A program made the position numbers and the translations under genes. Shown here piece after piece: positions 1 through 5,408 of a stretch of DNA of 5,408 nt. This DNA is from an uncultured Subdoligranulum sp. (GTDB lineage Bacteria; Bacillota_A; Clostridia; Oscillospirales; Ruminococcaceae), in contig CAAGRN010000168.1 in assembly GCA_900772715.1 (NCBI GenBank), positions 1 through 5,408 of the forward strand, given 5' to 3'. Below the pieces are notes generated by a model, which was not told where the DNA came from, searched no databases, and worked only from the letters and a program-made list of their open reading frames with translations. How positions within the stretch are numbered: position 1 is the stretch's first letter; each line of letters opens with the position of its first letter.

Positions 1-1190
<1,190 letters not shown>

Positions 1191-1204
1191 TTACTGGTTA
1201 ACGC

Positions 1205-1239
1205 GGAAAACTGCACCGGTTTGTAAATTGCGCAGTTCC
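1205..1239 (-). other. Possible stem-loop at the 5' end of the nifJ leader
   Basis: GGAAAACTGC (1205-1214) and GCAGTTCC (1232-1239) can pair as an 8-bp stem with a 2-nt bulge and a loop of 17 nt. It would lie immediately after the predicted nifJ transcription start, where a hairpin could stabilise or regulate the mRNA. There is no T-tract after it, so it does not look like an attenuator, and it matches no riboswitch that I recognise. Confidence 0.3.
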
Positions 1240-1256
1240 TTGCTATATTGTAGCAA
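1240..1256. promoter_or_regulatory. Perfect inverted repeat over the nifJ -10 (operator candidate)
   Basis: Arms TTGCTA (1240-1245) and TAGCAA (1251-1256) are perfect reverse complements around a 5-bp centre. The dyad covers the -10 element and the predicted start point of nifJ, the usual place for a repressor site. No regulator is encoded in the window, and an AT-rich 6-bp dyad can arise by chance. Confidence 0.35.
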
Positions 1257-1275
1257 AAATAACAAAGAAATACAA
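1247..1275 (-). promoter_or_regulatory. Probable sigma-A-type promoter of nifJ with extended -10
   Basis: On the minus strand there is a -35-like TTGTAT (1275-1270), then a 17-bp spacer, then a -10 TACAAT (1252-1247). The -10 is preceded by TGC (1255-1253), which gives the extended -10 form TGnTACAAT. The -10 differs from consensus at one base; the -35 keeps only TTG plus weak matches, which is common when an extended -10 is present. Transcription would begin near 1240, giving a leader of about 145 nt before the nifJ ATG. The assignment rests on motif and spacing only. Confidence 0.6.
1248..1265. promoter_or_regulatory. Weak Rex-like 18-bp site overlapping the nifJ promoter
   Basis: The plus strand reads TTGTAGCAAAAATAACAA. 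Against the known Firmicutes Rex pattern TTGTTAAnnnnTTAACAA, read on the minus strand, about 10 of the 14 defined positions match, including TTGTTA at one end and ACAA at the other. Rex senses NADH/NAD+ and is a plausible regulator for a fermentative enzyme such as nifJ. One half-site is poor, so this is only a candidate and it competes with the overlapping dyad at 1240-1256. Confidence 0.22.
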
Positions 1276-1353
1276 AGGGATTCATGCTTTATTTTTACTA
1301 AAATTTCGCCTATTTTTTTGTGCAATTTGCTCTGTCAAATATGTGGCGCTCGG

Positions 1354-1385
1354 TTGTAAAATCCTGTATCATAGAGAGATAGAAT
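1354..1385 (+). promoter_or_regulatory. Weak promoter candidate for the Nudix gene
   Basis: TTGTAA (1354-1359) could be a -35 and TAGAAT (1380-1385) a -10, but the 20-bp spacer is longer than usual. TATCAT at 1367-1372 is an alternative -10 without a recognisable -35. The AT-rich context and the lack of any upstream co-directional gene imply that a promoter lies in this area. Confidence 0.25.
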
Positions 1386-1398
1386 ATTACTTGTTCAC

Positions 1399-1406
1399 GG
1401 AAAGGA
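1399..1406 (+). promoter_or_regulatory. Ribosome binding site of the Nudix gene
   Basis: GGAAAGGA lies 9 bases before the ATG at 1416. It supports that start, and the resulting N-terminus fits the family. Confidence 0.75.
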
Positions 1407-1415
1407 TTTACACAT

Positions 1416-1961
1416 ATGGCGCATTTTGAGAAAAAACTTTCGGAAAACACCGTGTTCACCGGGCGCGTGTTTTCGGTTTCGGTGGATAAAGTTCTTTTGG
1501 AAAACGGCAAAACCGGCGAGCGCGAGGTGCTGCATCACCACGGCGGGGCCTGCATTGCCGCGCTGACCCCGGAAAACGAAATTTACATGATCCGCCAGTT
1601 CCGCTATGCCATGGGGCAGGAGCTTTGGGAGCTGCCCGCCGGTAAGCTGGAGCCCGGGGAGGACCCCGAAAAGGCGGCCCACCGCGAGCTGGCCGAGGAA
1701 TGCGGCCTGATGGCAGGCACCATGCGGGATATCGGGCCCGTGTATCCCAGCGTGGGCTATGACAGCGAGATCATTTATTGCTATCTTGCCCAAAACCTGA
1801 CCCCGTGCGAAATGCATCTGGACGAGGACGAATTTTTGACCCCTGTGAAAATGCCGCTGAAGGACGCCATTGACCTTGTGATGAACGGCCAGGTGCCCGA
1901 CAGCAAAACCAGCACCTGCCTGCTGAAGCTCTGGTATCTGCAGCAAAACGGCAAGCTGTAA
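1416..1961 (+). CDS. nudF: Nudix hydrolase, probable ADP-ribose pyrophosphatase
   Basis: A complete 181-residue protein, the usual length for the ADP-ribose pyrophosphatase group. This group hydrolyses ADP-ribose to AMP and ribose 5-phosphate in the cytoplasm, with Mg2+ bound by the Nudix box. Seen directly: WELPAGK (71-77), leading into a complete Nudix box GX5EX7REXXEEXG with G76, E82, R90, E91, E94, E95 and G97; YPSVGYDSEIIYCYLA (110-125), the segment after the box typical of ADP-ribose pyrophosphatases; and a C-terminal region with the acidic stretch LDEDEF (135-140) and DSKT (162-165). All metal-binding glutamates are intact, so it should be active. It has its own ribosome binding site, is divergent from nifJ and converges on parC, so it is probably a single-gene unit. 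The substrate is inferred from the family; another NDP-sugar or nucleoside diphosphate is possible. Confidence 0.93.
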   Translation: MAHFEKKLSENTVFTGRVFSVSVDKVLLENGKTGEREVLHHHGGACIAALTPENEIYMIRQFRYAMGQELWELPAGKLEPGEDPEKAAHRELAEECGLMAGTMRDIGPVYPSVGYDSEIIYCYLAQNLTPCEMHLDEDEFLTPVKMPLKDAIDLVMNGQVPDSKTSTCLLKLWYLQQNGKL

Positions 1962-1997
1962 AGATCAAAATCGCCGGGTGCGGCTTTGAAACCCTAA

Positions 1998-2169
1998 GGC
2001 AATACCGCATAATTCTAAGTGCCGATACGGTGAGCGAGGTGCGGCAGATGCTAAGCCAAAAGCGCAGATAATACTTGGTGTATTATCGAGCATTTTGGCA
2101 ACACAGATGCCGTGCCGCAGCCACCGGAGTGGTGCTTAAGCCGTCAGGCGGGAATTGTGCGGCGTTGCC
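1998..2169. repeat. MITE-like, near-palindromic intergenic element
   Basis: The 172-bp stretch has imperfect terminal inverted repeats: GGCAATACCGCATAATTC (1998-2015) and GAATTGTGCGGCGTTGCC (2152-2169) match at 15 of 18 positions as reverse complements. Further nested pairs occur inward: TGCGGCA (2040-2046) with TGCCGCA (2113-2119), GCCAAAA (2055-2061) with TTTTGGC (2093-2099), and GATAATAC (2067-2074) with GTATTATC (2080-2087). The sequence around TAAG(T/C)(G/A)CC is also partly symmetric, so nearly the whole element could fold back on itself. It has no coding capacity. The flanks carry only AA on each side (1996-1997, 2170-2171), so a target duplication is uncertain. The terminal repeats, size and intergenic position suggest a non-autonomous mobile or REP/ERIC-like repeat; the copy number cannot be judged from one window. 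Confidence 0.7.
2055..2099. terminator. Strong central hairpin, possible bidirectional terminator
   Basis: The outer stem GCCAAAA/TTTTGGC and the inner stem GATAATAC/GTATTATC enclose a TTGGT loop, with a small internal loop between the stems. It lies between the convergent Nudix and parC genes, where a shared transcription end is expected, and no other good terminator is visible downstream of either gene. It lacks a long T-tract on either strand, so intrinsic termination would be weak; the terminator role is inferred. Confidence 0.35.
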
Positions 2170-2177
2170 AATGCTTT

Positions 2178-4424
2178 TTATCCGAGGGTCAGCTGTTCTG
2201 CCGTATCGTCGGCGCGGATGATGGCACCCGTTGCGGGCAGGGTGCGCACGCGGTAGCGGTGGGCATCGGTCAATTCCAGCGTGTCGCTGGGGGTGATGCG
2301 GGTGATCTTGGCGTTCTTTTTCAGCGTAACTACGTTGACACCGGCGGAATCGCGGGTGGATTTTTCAGGAATGAGCGCCGTTGCCGCCAACAGCAGACGG
2401 TTGTTGGAGGTAAAGATGGCAAGCTCGGTTTCCTCGGGCAGATAGCGCATAAACGCCAGCTGATCCTTGTCGCTGTAAGCTTTCAGCAGCTTGCGGCGGT
2501 TCTGCTTGGTTTCGTAGCTGGACAGCGGCACCTTAGCGCACTTGCCGCTCTTGAAGAAGAACAGCATCCAGCCCTTGTAGTCCGGCGTGACGACCATATA
2601 CAGGGGGAACTCGCCCTCATCCATGCCAAGGCTGGAGGCAACGTAATCGCCCAGCACGCTTGCCTTGCTGTCGGCAAAGTCGTAGGCGTGGGACTTGTAG
2701 ACCTGATGATGGTTGGTGAAGAACAGCAGCTCGACGCTGTTGGTGGTTTCGCAGGTAAACAGCACCTCGTCGCCGTCCTTGAGCTTTTGTTCGCCGCTCA
2801 TACGCAGGCTCTGCGGGGTGATTTTTTTGAAATACCCCTCGCGCGTGAAGAACAGGTTGACGGGGTAATCCGGCACCTGCTGCTCCGGCTCTTCGACCTC
2901 GGCGGCGGGCAGCTCGTACAGAATTTCGCAGCAGCGGGGCTTGCCGTACTTTTTGGCAACGTCCGCCAGCTCGCGCATAATGATCTTGTTGATGCGCGCG
3001 GGGCGGTTCAGGATATCCCGCAGATCCTCGATGGCGTTTTCCAGCTCCTCGATTTCCTCGGTGCGCTTGAGGATATACTCGCGGTTGAGGTGGCGCAGCT
3101 TGATCTCCGCCACATACTCTGCCTGCACCTCGTCAATGCCGAAGCCGATCATCAGGTTGGGGACGACCTCGGATTCTTCCGCGGTGTTGCGCACGATTTC
3201 GATCGCTTTGTCGATATCCAGCAAAATCGCCTTCAAGCCCTGCAGCAGGTGCAGCCGCTTTTCCTTGCCCTTTAAATCGTAATAGGTGCGGCGGCGCACG
3301 CACTCGGCGCGGAAAGCGATCCATTCCAGCAGAATGTCGCGCACGCCCAGCACGCGGGGCTGCCCGGCGATCAGCACGTTGAAGTTGCAGGCAAAGCTGT
3401 CCTCCAGCGGGGTGGACTTGTACAGGCGGTTCATCAGCTTGTCGGGGTCCTGCCCGCGTTTGAGGTCGATGGTCAGCTTCAAGCCGTTGAGGTCGGTTTC
3501 GTCGCGCATATCGCTGATTTCACGAATTTTGCCCTGCTTGACCAGCTCGGTGATCTTGTCCATAATGGCTTCGACCGTTGTTGTGGGCGGGATGCGGGTC
3601 ACGTCAATGCAGTTGTTCGCCTTGTCGTAGCTCCACGTTGCGCGCACACGCACACTGCCGCGCCCGGTTTCCAGCACGCTGTTCATCTCGTCGGCATCGT
3701 ACAGGATCGTACCGCCGCCGACAAAGTCCGGCGCGGGGATGATTTCGCGCAGGTCCGCCTTGGCGTCCTTCATCAGGGCGACGGTGGCGTTGCACAGTTC
3801 CTCCAGATTGAAGGAGCAGATGTTGGACGCCATACCGACGGCAATGCCCAGCGTGTTGTTGGCAAGGATGGTCGGGAAGGTCACCGGCAGCAGCGTCGGC
3901 TCGGTGGTCGTACCGTCATAGTTGGGGACAAAATCCACGGTGTCCTTGTCGATATCGCGGAACAGCTCATCGCAGACCGGCTCCAGCTTTGCCTCGGTAT
4001 AACGGGCGGCAGCATACGCCATATCGCGGCTGTACGCCTTGCCGAAGTTACCCTTGGAATCCACAAAGGGTACCAGCAAACTCTCGTTGGAGCGTCCCAT
4101 ACGCACCATGGTATCGTAGATGGCAGCATCGCCGTGGGGGTTCAGGTGCATGGTGCTGCCCACGATGTTGGCGCTCTTGGTGCGGTTGCCCTTCAGCAGA
4201 CCCATACCGTACATCGTGTACAGCAGCTTGCGGTGGGCAGGCTTGAAGCCGTCAATTTCCGGCAGCGCGCGGGAAACGATAACGCTCATCGCATAGGGCA
4301 TATAGTTGGTTTCCAGTGTGTCGGTGATGGTGGATTCCAGAATTTCGCCGGCAGACAGGATCTCTACATTATCCCCCAGCTGGGGTCGGGCGGGGGTCAG
4401 TTTTTTCTCTTTCTTTTTAGCCAT
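2178..4424 (-). CDS. parC: DNA topoisomerase IV subunit A-like protein (type IIA topoisomerase)
   Basis: The 748-residue breakage-reunion subunit cuts and rejoins DNA with an ATPase partner (ParE/GyrB), mainly for decatenation in ParC. Seen directly: the N-terminal winged-helix domain with GFKPAHRKLLYTMY (59-72), NPHGDAAIYDTMVRM (95-109) and AARYTEAKL (139-147), where Y142 after R141 is the catalytic tyrosine; NNTLGIAVGMASN (189-201), where GyrA carries its DNA-intercalating isoleucine (here I194); a charged, leucine-rich coiled-coil region at about 375-480; and a C-terminal DNA-wrapping domain from about 516. The position equivalent to E. coli GyrA Ser83 is A100, while the Asp87 equivalent D104 is kept. 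The canonical GyrA box QRRGGKG is replaced by QNRRKLLKA (641-649), favouring ParC over GyrA. The start was placed at 4424, not 4562: the extra 46 residues are low-complexity and Cys/Pro-rich and overlap the upstream gene, while AAGAGGT precedes this ATG. The upstream stop overlaps this start by 8 nt. No parE is in the window. Confidence 0.93.
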   Translation of the reverse strand: MAKKKEKKLTPARPQLGDNVEILSAGEILESTITDTLETNYMPYAMSVIVSRALPEIDGFKPAHRKLLYTMYGMGLLKGNRTKSANIVGSTMHLNPHGDAAIYDTMVRMGRSNESLLVPFVDSKGNFGKAYSRDMAYAAARYTEAKLEPVCDELFRDIDKDTVDFVPNYDGTTTEPTLLPVTFPTILANNTLGIAVGMASNICSFNLEELCNATVALMKDAKADLREIIPAPDFVGGGTILYDADEMNSVLETGRGSVRVRATWSYDKANNCIDVTRIPPTTTVEAIMDKITELVKQGKIREISDMRDETDLNGLKLTIDLKRGQDPDKLMNRLYKSTPLEDSFACNFNVLIAGQPRVLGVRDILLEWIAFRAECVRRRTYYDLKGKEKRLHLLQGLKAILLDIDKAIEIVRNTAEESEVVPNLMIGFGIDEVQAEYVAEIKLRHLNREYILKRTEEIEELENAIEDLRDILNRPARINKIIMRELADVAKKYGKPRCCEILYELPAAEVEEPEQQVPDYPVNLFFTREGYFKKITPQSLRMSGEQKLKDGDEVLFTCETTNSVELLFFTNHHQVYKSHAYDFADSKASVLGDYVASSLGMDEGEFPLYMVVTPDYKGWMLFFFKSGKCAKVPLSSYETKQNRRKLLKAYSDKDQLAFMRYLPEETELAIFTSNNRLLLAATALIPEKSTRDSAGVNVVTLKKNAKITRITPSDTLELTDAHRYRVRTLPATGAIIRADDTAEQLTLG

Positions 4425-5130
4425 AGATAGACCTCTTGCTCTTAAAAATTCGGGATAAGATGCGGTGTACAAGCGTCCGGGCGTCGGGGGCGGTGCAGAC
4501 CATACCGCAAAGCGGCAGCAGCAGCACGGCAGCGGGCAGGGCGCGGCGGGCGGCGCTTTCAAACAGGGTCAGATACGCCGCTACGCCCAGCACACTGAGT
4601 AAAATATACCACACGGCGGGGTCGGGCTGCTTTCTGCGCAGCATAGCAGCGCCGGAAACCAGCGCGATAAAGTACAGCACCAGCATCTGCAGCTGCCCCG
4701 CCCACCAAAACACCGGGTACAGCGGCTGCCCCGGCTGGGTAAAGATTGCCGTCCACGTTTCGCCCTGCGGCCACATGGCATAGACGGCGGTTTCGTAACG
4801 TCCGTCGTTCCAGACGGTGCGGATCTTTTCTGCCTCCATCTGCAAAAACTGCGGCACGGTGTAGCCCGCGTAAATTTCCCGCAGGCGCTGCCACATAACC
4901 GCACTGCGCTGCTCCGGCGCGGCGGAAATGGCAAGCAGTGCTTCGTCATAGCGGTAGCCTGTCCCCTGTGCGCCAAAGCAAAGCCACACCTGCCACGGCA
5001 TGGCAAGCTCCTGCGCACGGGTAAAATCAAACCAGCCGCAGCCGGTACGCCACAGCCTGAACAGCAGCAGCCCGGCGGCAAAGGGCAGCAGCAGCGCCGC
5101 CAGATTGCGCAGCCGCTGCGCGGGATAGGC
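4417..5130 (-). CDS. Polytopic membrane glycosyltransferase (GT39/GT-C type), C-terminal part only
   Basis: The frame is open from just after a stop at 5133-5131 to TAA at 4419-4417, giving 237 codons with no start at the upstream end. An internal Met at 5001 would remove an obviously coding stretch (hydrophobic LAALLLPFAAGLLLF, then a Trp-rich loop). I therefore read it as the 3' part of a longer gene. Seen: about four membrane segments (fragment residues about 9-26, 146-168, 175-192, 197-214), with a large outside loop between the first two. That loop contains PWQVWLCFGAQGTGYRYDEA, a W..LREIYAGY..PQFL motif and WNDGRYE. Similar segments are typical of Firmicutes GT39-like integral membrane glycosyltransferases that use lipid-linked sugars, as is FESAARRALPAAVLLLP near the end. 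The acceptor is unknown; cell-wall polymers would be a guess. The 3' end overlaps parC by 8 nt. The missing N-terminal part appears in inverted orientation at 5133-5382. Confidence 0.7.
   Translation of the reverse strand, partial: AYPAQRLRNLAALLLPFAAGLLLFRLWRTGCGWFDFTRAQELAMPWQVWLCFGAQGTGYRYDEALLAISAAPEQRSAVMWQRLREIYAGYTVPQFLQMEAEKIRTVWNDGRYETAVYAMWPQGETWTAIFTQPGQPLYPVFWWAGQLQMLVLYFIALVSGAAMLRRKQPDPAVWYILLSVLGVAAYLTLFESAARRALPAAVLLLPLCGMVCTAPDARTLVHRILSRIFKSKRSIYG
4431..4437 (-). promoter_or_regulatory. Ribosome binding site of parC, inside the upstream gene
   Basis: The minus strand reads AAGAGGT, 6 bases before the ATG at 4424-4422. It lies within the last codons of the glycosyltransferase gene, which fits translational coupling. 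It decides the parC start over the upstream in-frame ATG at 4562. Confidence 0.8.
4868..4893. repeat. 26-bp direct repeat, internal copy
   Basis: This copy is identical over 26 bases to the last 26 bases of the window. Here it lies inside the glycosyltransferase reading frame and encodes part of WQRLREIYAG on the minus strand, so it is the native copy. Confidence 0.9.
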
Positions 5131-5148
5131 TTACCCGCCGGGGCAGCG
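5114..5148. repeat. GC-rich imperfect inverted repeat at the strand-switch point
   Basis: CGCTGCGCGGG (5114-5124) can pair with CCCGC (5134-5138) plus GCAGCG (5143-5148) through 11 base pairs with a 4-nt bulge and a 9-nt loop. The loop spans the point near 5131 where the coding strand of the glycosyltransferase flips. A fold-back structure here is the expected substrate for template switching or amplification chimeras. Confidence 0.6.
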
Positions 5149-5382
5149 CGGCAATGCTGACGCTGCTGCTCTGCTGTGTGTTTCAGCCGTTCTATTTTGG
5201 GCTGGTCAATTTTTACACAGATATCCTGATGCTGCCCTTTGCGGTGGGCGGTGCGGCGGCGCTGAGCGCAGCGTATGTGTCCGGCAAGCGCCGCTGGCTG
5301 TGCCTGGCGGGGCTGATATGGGCGTTCGGTGTCTGTGTAAAGGTATCCACCGGCATTCTGGTGATCGCCGCGGCGCTGGCGG
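5133..5382 (+). pseudogene. Membrane glycosyltransferase fragment on the opposite strand
   Basis: The plus-strand frame beginning near TRRGSAAMLTLLLC continues through QPFYFGLVNFYTDILMLPFA, a basic loop SGKRRW, and two further hydrophobic segments ending in GILVIAAALAG. The Tyr-Thr-Asp (YTD) motif followed by a membrane helix is characteristic of the N-terminal-to-middle part of GT-C/GT39 glycosyltransferases. The ATG at 5154 has no ribosome binding site, and the coding character starts exactly where the minus-strand fragment ends, so this is unlikely to be an independent gene start. The reading is open to the window edge, but from 5383 on the DNA is a copy of antisense sequence from the minus-strand fragment. 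The simplest view is that both fragments belong to one gene whose order and orientation have been scrambled, in the genome or in the assembly. Confidence 0.55.
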
Positions 5383-5408
5383 GCGTAAATTTCCCGCAGG
5401 CGCTGCCA
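5383..5408. repeat. 26-bp direct repeat, terminal copy at the window edge
   Basis: Exact copy of 4868-4893 in the same orientation, offset by 515 bp. Identity stops sharply at 5382 (G against C at 4867) and cannot be followed past the window end. It joins sense-strand glycosyltransferase sequence to antisense sequence from the same type of gene, so it marks a second junction. Confidence 0.9.

Noticed and set aside
1395..1946. Minus-strand open frame of 183 codons opposite the Nudix gene
   Set aside because: The plus strand encodes a complete Nudix box with a good ribosome binding site; the antisense frame has no support.
1973..1984. GCCG-GGTG-CGGC hairpin just after the Nudix stop, as a terminator
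   Set aside because: The stem is only 4 bp and is followed by just three T residues, too weak for a confident intrinsic terminator.
2112..3275. Long plus-strand open frame of 387 codons
   Set aside because: It is antisense to parC and starts inside the palindromic element. It has no ribosome binding site and no family motifs, so it is a shadow of the GC-rich real gene.
4425..4562. Upstream in-frame start giving a 794-residue ParC
   Set aside because: The added 46 residues are Cys/Pro-rich, unlike any topoisomerase N-terminus, and fall in another frame of the upstream membrane gene. The Met at 4424 has a proper ribosome binding site and the typical Lys-rich start.
4417..5001. Start of the minus-strand membrane gene at 5001
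   Set aside because: The frame continues upstream through a clear membrane helix and Trp-rich loop to 5130, and there is no ribosome binding site before 5001. This Met is internal.
4868..5408. CRISPR or other spaced repeat array
   Set aside because: Only two copies of a 26-bp sequence exist, 515 bp apart, and one copy is native coding sequence. There is no array periodicity.

Overview
The window looks like a piece of a gut-type Clostridia genome, most likely Oscillospiraceae/Ruminococcaceae (Faecalibacterium, Gemmiger or Subdoligranulum-like). This is inferred from a pyruvate:ferredoxin oxidoreductase, a diverged clostridial-type topoisomerase IV A subunit, GC-rich genes with AT-rich intergenic DNA, and strong GGAGG-type ribosome binding sites. 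No taxonomic marker is present, so the placement is an inference.

Layout. (1) Positions 1-1094, minus strand: the first 364 codons of nifJ (pyruvate:ferredoxin/flavodoxin oxidoreductase), cut by the left edge. (2) Positions 1095-1415: a 321-bp AT-rich divergent intergenic region. It carries a good extended -10 promoter for nifJ, overlapping dyad motifs, a leader of about 145 nt with a possible hairpin, and a poorly defined promoter for the plus-strand gene. (3) Positions 1416-1961, plus strand: a complete Nudix hydrolase of the ADP-ribose pyrophosphatase type. (4) Positions 1998-2169: a non-coding, almost fully palindromic 172-bp element with 18-bp imperfect terminal inverted repeats and a strong central hairpin. 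It resembles a MITE and sits between two convergent genes, ending 8 bp from the stop of the next gene. (5) Positions 2178-4424, minus strand: a complete 748-residue ParC-like type IIA topoisomerase A subunit. (6) Positions 4417-5130, minus strand: the 3' part of a polytopic membrane glycosyltransferase (GT39/GT-C type) whose stop overlaps the parC start by 8 nt. (7) Positions 5133-5382, plus strand: a segment that reads like the N-terminal-to-middle part of the same kind of membrane glycosyltransferase, but on the opposite strand. The window then ends with an exact 26-bp direct repeat of positions 4868-4893.

How the genes relate. The glycosyltransferase and parC are co-directional and overlapping, so they are probably translationally coupled. 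The Nudix gene and parC converge on the palindromic element, which may act as a shared transcription end. nifJ is central to anaerobic pyruvate metabolism and is transcribed divergently from the Nudix gene.

The most unusual structures are the palindromic element and the strand-switched glycosyltransferase at the right edge. The second is best explained as an assembly or amplification chimera unless reads prove otherwise. I found no defence system, CRISPR array, tRNA or rRNA, and no convincing novel multi-gene system.
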